A stretch of 64,000 bases of DNA from contig VFKA01000003.1 in NCBI GenBank assembly GCA_009885795.1, positions 1 to 64,000 of the forward strand, written 5' to 3'. Made by a program: the position numbers and the translations under genes. The notes beneath the pieces were generated by a model. The model was given only the letters and a program-made list of their open reading frames with translations. It did not search any database and was not told where the DNA came from. Below are positions 15,179-24,003 of this stretch, piece by piece. The stretch's first letter is position 1. Each line of letters starts with the position of its first letter. The DNA comes from Rhodospirillales bacterium (GTDB lineage: Bacteria > Pseudomonadota > Alphaproteobacteria > Dongiales > Dongiaceae).

Positions 15179-16126
15179 TTAAACCGGCACCGCCATGTCC
15201 TTGCCGGCCTTCGCGGTTTGCACTGCCTCGGGCATGTAGCGCCGGATGGTTTCCATCGACACGGCGACCTGGCGCGCCATGGCCAGCGCAAGCTCGTCGG
15301 ATATGGTCATGCCGTGGCGCTCGAGTACCGATGACCCCGTCTTGAGATAGACCGGCGCGCAAATGCGGATCATCTCCGGCGCGTCATAGACGCGGATGAA
15401 GCCGCCGGTCGCCTGGGGATTGTCGATGTGGACGTGGAGCGGGATCTTCACCGCCGCCCGCATGGCCGCGAGGATCGAAAAATCGAGATCGCGCTGAGTG
15501 GCGATGGTGTCGGCGCCGAGACTCTCCAGCATGCGGAAGGTAACCGGATTGTTGTGGCCCATATGGGCCGACGCCATCAGCTTCACGTCCGGCGGAATGA
15601 CGCCATCGGCCCGCATCTTGTGGGCAAGAATCAGCATGCCTTCATCGGAGATGAGCAGCCCGCGGCCGCCGAGGCGCACGATGCGCTTCACGTCCTCCAT
15701 CGCGTGGACGATCTGGTCCATGCCGCGCGTGCGCAAGGCGCAGGCGTGGCCCCAGACCGAGTTCACCATCTTCTGCGCGCCGATGTCGTAGATGCCGCGG
15801 GGGCCCAGCGCGAAGAAGATCTCGATGTTGTGTTTGCGCCCGACGTCGAGATAAGCCTGATGTTCCTTATCGGAAAAGCGCATGATGCCCTGGGTCTGGT
15901 CGATACGATTGATCTTGACCCCGGCCTCCTCCTCGACGACGCGCACCAGCGTCGCCACGGCGTCGGCGGAGTTCACCGTCGGCACCTCGATGCGGAAATG
16001 CGCCCCGTCGGGAAACCGGGCCGGCGAGGTCGGGCGTTCCCATATGTCGCCCGCCGGATAGCCGTGCTTGGCGAGGAAGGCGCGGCTTTCGTGAAACGCG
16101 GAGGTCGGATTGGCGGTGTCCGGCAT
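15179..16126 (-). CDS. Peptidase U32-family-like protein
   Basis: 315 residues from the ATG at 16126 (a longer frame starts at 16177 but overlaps the aminotransferase). The TIM-barrel features of U32-family proteins are visible: MEDVKRIVRLGGRGLLISDEGMLILAHKMR, VKLMASAHMGHNNPVTFRMLESLGADTI, and IPLHVHIDNPQATGGFIRVYDAPEMIRICAPVYLK. Members range from collagenase-like proteases to tRNA hydroxylation and ubiquinone-biosynthesis proteins. Many stand-alone ones next to aminotransferases are uncharacterised. It lies 29 bases downstream of the class III aminotransferase gene on the same strand, so the two are probably co-expressed. Confidence 0.7.
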   Translation of the reverse strand: MPDTANPTSAFHESRAFLAKHGYPAGDIWERPTSPARFPDGAHFRIEVPTVNSADAVATLVRVVEEEAGVKINRIDQTQGIMRFSDKEHQAYLDVGRKHNIEIFFALGPRGIYDIGAQKMVNSVWGHACALRTRGMDQIVHAMEDVKRIVRLGGRGLLISDEGMLILAHKMRADGVIPPDVKLMASAHMGHNNPVTFRMLESLGADTIATQRDLDFSILAAMRAAVKIPLHVHIDNPQATGGFIRVYDAPEMIRICAPVYLKTGSSVLERHGMTISDELALAMARQVAVSMETIRRYMPEAVQTAKAGKDMAVPV

Positions 16127-16155
16127 GGGAACGAGTCCTCTTCGGTGAAGGGTGG

Positions 16156-17511
16156 TCAGGGCTTGAGTTTGCGGCACGCGGCATCGAAGGCCGCGAAGCT
16201 GTCTTCAAGGTCGCGGTCGGTGTGCGCGAGAGAGATGAACCGCCGGTTCCCCGGCAGGACGAAGAAGCCCTGGCGCATCAGTTCCATGTCGAAGGCCAGA
16301 AGCTTCTTGCCGTCGGCGCGCTGGATATCGCGGTAATCGGTGGGCTCGCCGCTTGCCCCGAACAGCAGATGCCACAGCGGCCCCTGGCCGACGATCACGG
16401 CGTCGATGCCGTGGCGGGCGATAATACGCCTCAGACCTTGGCGCAACGCCTCTGCCTTGTCGAAGAGTTGGGCATAAGTTCCCGGCCGTTCCAGCTCCGT
16501 CAGCGTCGCGACCGCCGCCGCCATGCCGAGCGGGTTACCGTTCAACGTGCCGTTCTGGTAGACAAAGCCGGGCTGGCCCTTGTTGGTGGGATCGCAGAGA
16601 TCCATGATGTCGGCCCGCCCGCCGATGCCGGCCACGGGCAGGCCGCCGCCGAGGATCTTGCCGAACGAGGCGAGATCCGGGGTGACGCCGAAATATTCCT
16701 GCGCGCCGCCCAGCGCCAGGCGCCAGCCGGTCACGATCTCGTCGAAGATGAGGACGCAGCCGAACTCGTCGGCGATCTTGCGCAGGCCCTCGAGGAACCC
16801 TGGCTTGGGCGAGATGATGCGCTGGATCGGCTCGACGATGATCGCGGCCAGCTCGCCGGCATTGTCGCGCGCCAATTGGCGGACACAGTCGAGGTCGTTG
16901 TAGCGCGCGATGAGGACGGTATCGCGCGCGCCCTGGGGAATACCCGCGGTGTCGGGAATGCCCACGGGAAAATTCGATTCGCGCTTCGGCGCGGTCGAAA
17001 TCTGCGCGTAATCGTGATTCCCGTGATAAGCGCCCTCGAACTTGACGATCTTCTCGCGGCCGGTGAAGCCCCGCGCCAGGCGAATGGCGTGGAAAGTCGC
17101 CTCGGACCCGCTCACCGTGAAGCGCATCTTCTCGACGCATGGCACGTGACGCGCCACGATCTTCGCCAACTCCAGCGCCGGTTCGTTCAGATAAGCGAAG
17201 TAATGCGTGCCCTTGGCCACCTGCTCGATGATGGCGCGCCGGGCGCTTTCATGCGCGTGCCCCAACACCATGCTGCCGGAGCCCAAGCAATAGTCGACAT
17301 ACTCGTTGCCGCTCACGTCCCAGAAGCGCGCGCCGGCGGCGCGGGCGAAGACGAATTTGGCGTCTTCGGCGAACTGATTGCCGCCCAGCGCCCCGCCCGG
17401 CAACAAGGTCTTGGCGGCGGCGAAATCGGCCTGCTCGGTCTCGGTACAGCGCCCTTGCCGGCCGAGACGAGCGCGCGTGGCCGCCTCCGCCGAACCGATG
17501 GCGGCGCTCAT
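16156..17511 (-). CDS. Class III PLP-dependent aminotransferase (GSA-AM-like)
   Basis: 451 residues from the ATG at 17511. Fold-type I class III aminotransferase resembling glutamate-1-semialdehyde aminomutases. Visible blocks are VSGSEATFHAIRLARGFTGREKIVKFEGAYHGNHD (PLP-phosphate cradle), LIFDEIVTGWRLALGGAQ with Asp257 contacting the pyridine nitrogen, and the Schiff-base lysine in SFGKILGGGLP at residue 285. It is distinct from true HemL by its long N-terminus and C-terminal end. The start overlaps the GntR stop (ATGA). Related proteins act on amino acids, diamines or phosphorylated amino alcohols. A phospholyase role for the nearby BMC pathway is conceivable but unproven. Confidence 0.85.
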   Translation of the reverse strand: MSAAIGSAEAATRARLGRQGRCTETEQADFAAAKTLLPGGALGGNQFAEDAKFVFARAAGARFWDVSGNEYVDYCLGSGSMVLGHAHESARRAIIEQVAKGTHYFAYLNEPALELAKIVARHVPCVEKMRFTVSGSEATFHAIRLARGFTGREKIVKFEGAYHGNHDYAQISTAPKRESNFPVGIPDTAGIPQGARDTVLIARYNDLDCVRQLARDNAGELAAIIVEPIQRIISPKPGFLEGLRKIADEFGCVLIFDEIVTGWRLALGGAQEYFGVTPDLASFGKILGGGLPVAGIGGRADIMDLCDPTNKGQPGFVYQNGTLNGNPLGMAAAVATLTELERPGTYAQLFDKAEALRQGLRRIIARHGIDAVIVGQGPLWHLLFGASGEPTDYRDIQRADGKKLLAFDMELMRQGFFVLPGNRRFISLAHTDRDLEDSFAAFDAACRKLKP

Positions 17512-18188
17512 GCGGCGGCTCCGCGCTCGATGGCCGCGCCGATCGCGTCCCAGGACCGGCGGATAAGGCGTTCCGTGACCTCGCGGGCGAGCCGGGCATT
17601 GCCTTGCGAAACGGCGGCAAGGATGTCCTTGCTGCCGGACAGCGACATGGTCACGAGTTCGGGGGCACTGGCATAGGCCAGATACCGGTAGCGCAACGCC
17701 TGCTTGCCGATGCCGTTCAACAGGCGCCGCAGCGTTTCGTTCTTCGCCGCATCGTGGATCACATCGGTGAAGTCGACATTGCCCTGGAAATAGGCGCGCA
17801 CGTCGCCGCGCGCGTGGGCCGCCTCCATCTCCGCCAGGGCCTTCTCGAGCGCGGCCACGTGGGAAGGCGCGCGTGCCCGCGCCGCCTGTTCGGCCGCCAG
17901 GCCCTCGAGCGCCAGGCGGCAGGAATAGACCTCGTCGAGATCGGCCCTGCCGACCGGTGACGCCCATATCCCGCGCCGGGGATGGCGGATGACGAGCCCG
18001 TCCTGTTCGACAAGCCGCAGCGCTTCACGCACCGGCGATCGGCTGATTCCAAAGCGCTCGCCCACCTCTTCCTCGACCAGCCGGGCCTCGGGCGCGATCT
18101 CGCCGAAAATGATCTCCTGCTCCAGCACCCGAGCGAGTTCTTTCGCCAGGACGACAGGCATCCGGAAAGGTAGGCTTGTAGCTAGCAT
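17508..18188 (-). CDS. GntR-family (FCD) transcriptional regulator
   Basis: 226 residues. N-terminal winged HTH: IIFGEIAPEARLVEEEVGERFGISRSPVREALRLVEQDGLVIRHPRRG, the classic GntR signature. The C-terminal FCD ligand-binding domain holds the metal/ligand histidines (DFTDVIHDAAKN and LRYRYLAY). It leads a minus-strand operon with the aminotransferase and U32 gene and is divergent from the aldehyde dehydrogenase at 18267. Paired GTATAC boxes in the 78-base intergenic gap are its probable operators, so it likely controls both directions. Confidence 0.9.
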   Translation of the reverse strand: MLATSLPFRMPVVLAKELARVLEQEIIFGEIAPEARLVEEEVGERFGISRSPVREALRLVEQDGLVIRHPRRGIWASPVGRADLDEVYSCRLALEGLAAEQAARARAPSHVAALEKALAEMEAAHARGDVRAYFQGNVDFTDVIHDAAKNETLRRLLNGIGKQALRYRYLAYASAPELVTMSLSGSKDILAAVSQGNARLAREVTERLIRRSWDAIGAAIERGAAA

Positions 18189-18195
18189 GTGAGTA

Positions 18196-18219
18196 GTGTA
18201 TACAGTCTACAGTATACGT
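18196..18219. promoter_or_regulatory. Paired GTATAC operator for the GntR/FCD regulator
   Basis: Two copies of the self-complementary hexamer GTATAC at 18198-18203 and 18212-18217, 14 bases centre to centre, in the form TGTATACAG and CAGTATACG. FCD-type GntR regulators commonly bind GTATAC-cored palindromes. The boxes lie 10 bases from the regulator start and 50 bases before the aldehyde dehydrogenase, where repression of both divergent promoters is feasible. Confidence 0.6.
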
Positions 18220-18266
18220 CAAGCGCAATCCGCTGGTCGCCAGACCGAAAAAGGGGAGAACAAGAA

Positions 18267-19706
18267 ATGGCCGAGATTCAAAGCTTTTGGCAGAGCTATA
18301 TCGATGGCAAATGGGTAGACGCCAAGAGCAGAAAGCGGCTCGCGATCTCGGATCCGGCGACCGGCAGGCAGGTAGCCGAAGTCGCCTTGGCGGGCGCCGA
18401 GGACGTGAATGCGGCCGTTGCCGCGGCCCGGCGCGCGGTGGCAAGCCGCGCGCTCTATGACATGAAGCCCGAGGCCCGGTGCCGGCTGCTCAACACGATC
18501 GCCGCCGCGATCCGCGGCATGGTCGACGAGATCGCCCCCGTGATGACGGCGGAGAACGGCAAGAACCTCGATTTCTCGCGCGACGAGGTCGAGAGCACCG
18601 CGCGCTATTTCGAGTACTACGCCGGGATGGCCGACAAGATGCATGGCCGCTCCATCCCGTTGGGCGGGGGCTATGTCGATTACACCCAGCTTGTTCCCTA
18701 TGGCGTGTCGGCGCAAATCGTGCCGTGGAATTTCCCGCTCGAGATCGCCGCGCGCTCGCTGGCGCCGGCGCTCGGCGGCGCCAACGCCGTCGTCATCAAA
18801 TCGCCGGAGCTGTCGCCGCTCTCGATCTGCTTCCTGGCGAAGGCGGCGGAGCGGGCCGGCCTACCCAAGGGCTATCTCAACATCGTCTGCGGCCTTGGCG
18901 AGGACGCCGGCGAGGCGCTGACCGGCCATCCGGGGGTCGATCACATCGTGTTCACCGGTTCGGTCGCGACGGGCATACGGATCCTGCGCAAGGCGGCCGA
19001 GCGTGCCGTGCCCTCGGTCATGGAGATGGGCGGCAAGTCGGCCGGCATCGTCTATGCCGACGCCGACCTGGACGCCACCGCCAAGAGCGCCGCCATCGCC
19101 ATCTTCGCCCATGCGGGACAGGTCTGCTCGGCCGGTTCTCGGCTCATCGTGCATCGCGGCGTCCATGACGATCTTGTGGATCGCATCGCCAAGGTGGCCA
19201 AGGGATTCACGATGGGACCCGGCGTCGAGAATCATTTCCTCACCCCGGTGATCTCCGAAAAACAGCTCGAAAAGATCGAAGGCTATTGCCGGTCGGGCGT
19301 GCAGGCCGGGGCCAAGGCGGTGATCGGCGGCAAGCGGGCTAACCGGCCGGGCTGCTTCATGGAACCGACCATCTTCACCGGCGTCACGCCGGACATGCTC
19401 ATCGCCAAGGAGGAGATCTTCGGGCCGGTGTTGGCGGTGATGCCCTTCGACGAGCCGGACGAGGCGCTGGCGATCGCCAACGGCACCGAATACGGCCTGG
19501 CCGCCGGTGTCTACACGCGCGACCTCGGCCGCGCGCATTGGACCGCCGACCGCCTCGAAGCCGGCATCGTGTTCGTGAACCAGTGGTTCGCCGGCGGCAA
19601 CGAAGTCCCGTTCGGCGGCGTGAAGCGGTCCGGTTTCGGACGCGAGAAAGGCGTCGAGGCCATGGGCAATTACGTCCAGGTGCGCAACATCGCCATCCGG
19701 ATCTGA
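18267..19706 (+). CDS. NAD(P)-dependent aldehyde dehydrogenase
   Basis: 479 residues from the ATG at 18267 (AAAAAGGGGAGA upstream). Classical ALDH: YGVSAQIVPWNFPLE with Asn155, the cofactor-site FTGSVATG, catalytic base Glu253 in EMGGKS, nucleophile Cys287 in GQVCSAGSR and KEEIFGPVLAVMPF near residue 390. This is the non-acylating type, oxidising an aldehyde to a carboxylate, similar to betaine-aldehyde and aminoaldehyde dehydrogenases. It is followed after 23 bases by the TMADH-like gene. Semialdehyde or betaine-aldehyde-like substrates are the best guess. Confidence 0.9.
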   Translation: MAEIQSFWQSYIDGKWVDAKSRKRLAISDPATGRQVAEVALAGAEDVNAAVAAARRAVASRALYDMKPEARCRLLNTIAAAIRGMVDEIAPVMTAENGKNLDFSRDEVESTARYFEYYAGMADKMHGRSIPLGGGYVDYTQLVPYGVSAQIVPWNFPLEIAARSLAPALGGANAVVIKSPELSPLSICFLAKAAERAGLPKGYLNIVCGLGEDAGEALTGHPGVDHIVFTGSVATGIRILRKAAERAVPSVMEMGGKSAGIVYADADLDATAKSAAIAIFAHAGQVCSAGSRLIVHRGVHDDLVDRIAKVAKGFTMGPGVENHFLTPVISEKQLEKIEGYCRSGVQAGAKAVIGGKRANRPGCFMEPTIFTGVTPDMLIAKEEIFGPVLAVMPFDEPDEALAIANGTEYGLAAGVYTRDLGRAHWTADRLEAGIVFVNQWFAGGNEVPFGGVKRSGFGREKGVEAMGNYVQVRNIAIRI

Positions 19707-19729
19707 ACCGCGCCTCGGGTTCCCACGCC

Positions 19730-21787
19730 ATGGCGCGCGATCCCAGCCACGACATCCTGTTCGAACCGGTGAAGATCGGGCCGGTGACTCTGCGCAACCG
19801 CTTCTACCAGGTACCGCATTGCAACGGCCTGGGCTCGGTCTTGCCGCGCGGCCACGCCGGCATGCGCGAGGTGAAGGCCGAGGGCGGCTGGGCCGCGGTG
19901 TGCACGGAAATCATGTCGATTCATCCGAGTTCCGATTCATGGCCCTTCGCGCAGGTCAAGCTTTGGGACGATCACGACGTGAAGTCGCTTTCGATCCTCA
20001 CCGACGCCGTTCACCGTCACGGCTCGCTCGCCGGTGCCGAACTGGCCCATGGCGGTTTCGCGGTCGCCAACCGCTATACGCGCGAAGTGCCGTTGGCCCC
20101 CTCCCCCATCCCCAACCGGCGCGACCCCTGGCAGGCGCGCGCCATGGACCGCGCCGATATCCGCGACTATCGCGGCTGGCATCGCCGCGCGGCGCTCCAG
20201 GCCAAGAAGGCCGGCTTCGACATCATCTATGTCTATGCGGCGGACGATTTGGAGCTGCTGCAGTTTTTTCTGTCCCGACGGCGCAATCACCGGATCGACG
20301 AATACGGCGGCAGCCTCGAAAACCGCGTGCGGCTCTTGCGCGAAGTCATCGAGGACACCAAGGACGCCGTCGGCGAAAGCTGCGCCGTCGCCGTGCGATA
20401 CTCCATCGACGAGTTCTCCGGGCCCGATGGAATCGTCAGCGCGGTGGAGGGCCGCGAGATCGTCGAGATGCTGGCGGAGCTGCCCGACCTCTGGGACATC
20501 AAGGTGAGCCCCTGGGCGGAGGATTCCTTAGGCGCGCGCTTTGGCGGCGAAGGCTTTCAGGAACCGCACAACGCCTTCGTCAAGAAACTGACGACGAAGC
20601 CCGTCGTCGGCGTCGGCCGCTTCACGTCGCCCGATACCATGGTGTCGCAGATCCGGCGCGGTATTCTCGACATCATCGGCGCCGCCCGGCCCTCGATCGC
20701 CGACCCGTTCCTGCCCAGGAAGATCGAGGAAGGCCGGCCCGAGGACATCCGCGAATGCATCGGCTGCAATATCTGCGTTTCCGGCTATACCTCCGGCGCC
20801 ATCATCCGCTGCACCCAGAACCCGACCATGGGCGAGGAATGGCGGCGCGGCTGGCATCCGGAATACGTTCCGGCCAAGGGCTCCGATGCGGACGTGCTGG
20901 TCGTGGGAGCCGGCCCGGCTGGGCTCGAATGCGCCCTCACGCTGGGAAAACGCGGCTACCGGGTGCGGCTGGCCGAGGCCGGCCGAGAGCTCGGCGGACG
21001 GGCGGCGCGCGAGAGCATGCTTCCGGGCCTCGCCGCCACGGCGCGGGTGCGGGACTATCGTTTGCACCAGCTTGGGAAGCTGGCGCATGTCGAAATTTTC
21101 CGGGAAAGCCGGATGGCGGCGACGGACATCCTCGATCTGGCGCCCGGACACGTCGTGTTGGCCACCGGATCGTTTTGGCGACGTGATGGATTCGGGCGGA
21201 ACAATCATAAGGCCATCGCCGGCAGCGACCGCGCGCATGTGCTCACACCCGACGACATCATGGCCAGGCGCCTTCCGCCGGGTCCCGTCGTCGTCTTCGA
21301 CGATGACGACTACTACATGGGCGGCGTCATCGCCGAACATTTGCGCGCGAAAAACCTGGACGTCGCCCTGGTGACGCCGGCGGCGCTCGCCTCGGCGTGG
21401 ACGGTCTTCACCCTGGAGCAGGAGAAGATTCAGGCGCGCCTGCTCAACCTCGGCATCGAGATCGTTGCGAACGCAAACCTCGCCACGATCGAACCCGAAG
21501 AGGTCGAGCTGTCTTGCGTCTTCACCGGAAGGCGGTGGCGCCGCCAGGCCCGGTCGGTGGTCATGGTGACCTCGCGGCTGCCGGAGGACGAGCTGTACCG
21601 CGACCTTGCCGGCATGCGCGAACAATGCGACCGGGCCGGCATCCGCGCCATCACCCGCATCGGCGATTGCCTGGCCCCCGGCGCCATCGTTCACGCGGTC
21701 TATAGCGGACACCGCTATGCCCGGGAACTCGACACGGCGCCGGCGGCGCTGTCGTTCCGGCAGGAGCCGGTCGATCTCGGCGGCTAG
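19730..21787 (+). CDS. Trimethylamine/dimethylamine dehydrogenase-like iron-sulfur flavoprotein
   Basis: 685 residues (TMADH is ~730). The start RDPSHDILFEPVKIGPVTLRNRFYQVPHC matches TMADH closely, including Cys31, the counterpart of the cysteine that covalently links FMN. The OYE-type barrel (residues ~10-330) continues with GFDIIYVYAADDLELLQFFLS and RIDEYGGSLENRVR. The 4Fe-4S cysteines are in CIGCNICVSG-x(6)-RCTQN (about residues 340-362). The C-terminal half is an NAD/ADP-binding module (VLVVGAGPAGLECALTLG). TMADH-type enzymes demethylate tri- or dimethylamine to formaldehyde. N-methylproline or histamine dehydrogenase activity is an alternative. The gene stop overlaps the convergent amidase by four bases. 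Confidence 0.87.
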   Translation: MARDPSHDILFEPVKIGPVTLRNRFYQVPHCNGLGSVLPRGHAGMREVKAEGGWAAVCTEIMSIHPSSDSWPFAQVKLWDDHDVKSLSILTDAVHRHGSLAGAELAHGGFAVANRYTREVPLAPSPIPNRRDPWQARAMDRADIRDYRGWHRRAALQAKKAGFDIIYVYAADDLELLQFFLSRRRNHRIDEYGGSLENRVRLLREVIEDTKDAVGESCAVAVRYSIDEFSGPDGIVSAVEGREIVEMLAELPDLWDIKVSPWAEDSLGARFGGEGFQEPHNAFVKKLTTKPVVGVGRFTSPDTMVSQIRRGILDIIGAARPSIADPFLPRKIEEGRPEDIRECIGCNICVSGYTSGAIIRCTQNPTMGEEWRRGWHPEYVPAKGSDADVLVVGAGPAGLECALTLGKRGYRVRLAEAGRELGGRAARESMLPGLAATARVRDYRLHQLGKLAHVEIFRESRMAATDILDLAPGHVVLATGSFWRRDGFGRNNHKAIAGSDRAHVLTPDDIMARRLPPGPVVVFDDDDYYMGGVIAEHLRAKNLDVALVTPAALASAWTVFTLEQEKIQARLLNLGIEIVANANLATIEPEEVELSCVFTGRRWRRQARSVVMVTSRLPEDELYRDLAGMREQCDRAGIRAITRIGDCLAPGAIVHAVYSGHRYARELDTAPAALSFRQEPVDLGG

Positions 21788-23196
21788 ATCGGCGGCCGCA
21801 TCTTCAGCCACGGCGTCGCCGCTTCGAGCGCGGCGCCGATCGCGAGAACGGTCACGTCTTCCCACGGCCGGCCCACGATCTGAATGGCCGTGGGCAGTTT
21901 GGTAGACGAGAAACCCGACGGCATCGACAGCGCCGGACAGGCGCTGAAGAGGTTGAAAGGAAATGTCATCTCGTATTGGTGATAGCGGCCCTTCGCGTCG
22001 GTGTCGCCCCAGTCGAGATCGCTTGTCCCCACCGGCAGCGCCGGTGTCGCCGCCGTCGGACAGAGCAGCCCATCGAAAAGCTCGAACAGCCGGCTGAACT
22101 TCATCCATTGCCGCGTGCGGTCGAACTCGAGGGTCTTCAAGTCGACCGCGCTCATCTTGCGCCCTTCCTCGACCATCATGAGGATGAAGGGATCGAGGAC
22201 GTCGCCCCACTGCTCGACATAGGGTCCGATATAGGCCGCGGCATAGGCAAACCAGTGCTTGTAGCCGATGTCGTTGATCTCGCGGGTGAGGCCGAGCTCG
22301 ACCTCTTCGACGATGGCGCCCTGGTCCCGGAGAATGTCGGCCGCCGCGCGCAGATTGCGCTCGACCTCGCCATCGACCGCGTAATAGCCAAGATCGACGC
22401 TCAAGGCCAGCCGCAGCCCTTTCACCCGGCCCGGCACCGAATGCGGAACGGCGCCGACGGTGGCCAAGGATGAAATATCGCGGTCATCGTGCCCTTGCGC
22501 CAGCGAAAGAAAGAGCGCCGCGTCATCGACGCTTCGCGCCAGCGGCCCGAAATGGCAGTAGGTGTCGAATTGGCTGGGCAAGATGTCGAACGGGATCCGC
22601 CCGAAACTGGGTTTCAGCCCGACGACGCCGCAAAACGCGGCCGGCAAGCGGATGGAGCCGCCCATGTCGCAGCCCTCGGCGAGCGGCACGCAGCCGGCAC
22701 CCACCGCCGACCCCGAGCCGCCGGAGGAGCCGGCGGGCGTATGGCCTGTGTTCCACGGATTCCTGGTGATGCCCCACAGCTTCGTCTCGGTGATCCCGGT
22801 CATGGCCAGTTCCGACGTGGTCGTCTTGCCCATCATGATGGCGCCGGCGCCCACCAGCCTTTCCACCACCACCGCGTCGTGGTCCGGCACCCAATTCTCG
22901 AAGATGTATGATCCCAAGGTCGTGCGCTTGCCGCGCGTCGGTGTCATGTCCTTGAAAGCGATCGGAACGCCGTGCAGCGCGCCCAAGGGCGCGCCCTTCA
23001 TCACCGCCTGCTCCGCCGCCCTCGCCCGAGCCCGTGCCTCATCGTGATAGACGAAGCAAAAACAATTCAACTTCGGATTGACCTCGTCGATCCGCGCCAA
23101 GGCGTTGTCGACGATTTCGACCGGCGAGACCTTCTTGCGGCGAATCAGGCGGCCAAGTTCGCTCGCCGACATGTAGCAAAGATCAAGATTTGCCAT
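21784..23196 (-). CDS. Amidase-signature hydrolase
   Basis: 470 residues. Amidase signature family with the Ser-cisSer-Lys triad: Lys in HGVPIAFKDMTP (~80), the glycine/serine loop PAGSSGGSGSAVGAG (~155-168) and the nucleophilic Ser in CDMGGSIRLPAAFCG (~180). C-terminal TFPFNLFSACPALSMPSGFS is the typical late block. It lies nine bases downstream of the PotC-like permease gene and is the last gene of the ABC operon. It may therefore act on the imported compound or its derivative. Substrate specificity in this family cannot be read from sequence. Confidence 0.9.
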   Translation of the reverse strand: MANLDLCYMSASELGRLIRRKKVSPVEIVDNALARIDEVNPKLNCFCFVYHDEARARARAAEQAVMKGAPLGALHGVPIAFKDMTPTRGKRTTLGSYIFENWVPDHDAVVVERLVGAGAIMMGKTTTSELAMTGITETKLWGITRNPWNTGHTPAGSSGGSGSAVGAGCVPLAEGCDMGGSIRLPAAFCGVVGLKPSFGRIPFDILPSQFDTYCHFGPLARSVDDAALFLSLAQGHDDRDISSLATVGAVPHSVPGRVKGLRLALSVDLGYYAVDGEVERNLRAAADILRDQGAIVEEVELGLTREINDIGYKHWFAYAAAYIGPYVEQWGDVLDPFILMMVEEGRKMSAVDLKTLEFDRTRQWMKFSRLFELFDGLLCPTAATPALPVGTSDLDWGDTDAKGRYHQYEMTFPFNLFSACPALSMPSGFSSTKLPTAIQIVGRPWEDVTVLAIGAALEAATPWLKMRPPI

Positions 23197-23205
23197 GGAC
23201 CACCT

Positions 23206-24003
23206 TCATTCTTCGTTCGACCGTAGCGCACGCAACGCAATGACAACCGCCGCGGCGGAGATCAGAATCGACAGGCTTGCGATCGCATTGATCTCCGGTG
23301 TGATGCCGTGACGCAGCATCGACCAGATATGCATGGGCATGGTGTTGTCCTTGCCGGTCAGGAAGAACGTGATCGCGACCTCGTTGAGCGACAGGGTCAT
23401 GACCAGAAGCGAGCTGCCGAGAATGGCGTTGCGGATACTGGGATACGTAACGCGCCGGAAGGTTTGCCAGGGATTGGCCCCCAGATCGAGGCTGGCCTCT
23501 TCGAGACGCCGGTCGAAACGACGCAACCTGGCGTGGACTTGGCTGACCACGACCGGCAGCCATCCGACCGAGTGGCCGAGCACGACAGTCCAAAGCGACA
23601 GCGGAATGCCCATGCGCTTCACGACGATCAAGATGGCGAGTCCGGTGATGAGACCGGGCACGATCAACGGGACGAGGGTCAACTGCTCGATGAAGGCCGC
23701 CCCCGGTATCCTGTACCGATCGAGCGCGAAGGCCAAGGGCACGCCGACGGCCAAGGTCATTGGCACCACCGCGACGATGACGATGACACTGTTCCAGATC
23801 GAGCGCTGGAGCTCATGGTCGGCGAAAAGCACCGCGTACCATTTCCAGGAGAGATCGGCCAAGGGGAACAGCAGAAGCTTCGAGCCGTTGAACGAGAACA
23901 GAACAAGCATCACCATCGGCACGTACATAAAGACGACGATCAAGCCGACCGAGGCGTGCAGCGGCAGGCGAGCCAAGGACCGGCGAGCAAGAAGGCCCCT
24001 CAT
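23206..24003 (-). CDS. Polyamine-type ABC transporter permease (PotC-like), operon A
   Basis: 265 residues from the ATG at 24003 (MRGLLARRSLARLPL). Six predicted membrane segments, beginning SVGLIVVFMYVPMVMLVLFSF. The EAA loop that docks to the ATPase is EEASLDLGANPWQTFRRVTYP. This is the PotC subgroup, the second permease in spermidine/putrescine-type importers. The start overlaps the stop of the PotB-like gene by four bases. Confidence 0.9.
   Translation of the reverse strand: MRGLLARRSLARLPLHASVGLIVVFMYVPMVMLVLFSFNGSKLLLFPLADLSWKWYAVLFADHELQRSIWNSVIVIVAVVPMTLAVGVPLAFALDRYRIPGAAFIEQLTLVPLIVPGLITGLAILIVVKRMGIPLSLWTVVLGHSVGWLPVVVSQVHARLRRFDRRLEEASLDLGANPWQTFRRVTYPSIRNAILGSSLLVMTLSLNEVAITFFLTGKDNTMPMHIWSMLRHGITPEINAIASLSILISAAAVVIALRALRSNEE

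Noticed and set aside
21784-23196. Amidase as a second GatA
   Set aside because: It carries the amidase signature but lacks the GatA-specific blocks present at 61662-63140, and it sits in a transport operon.
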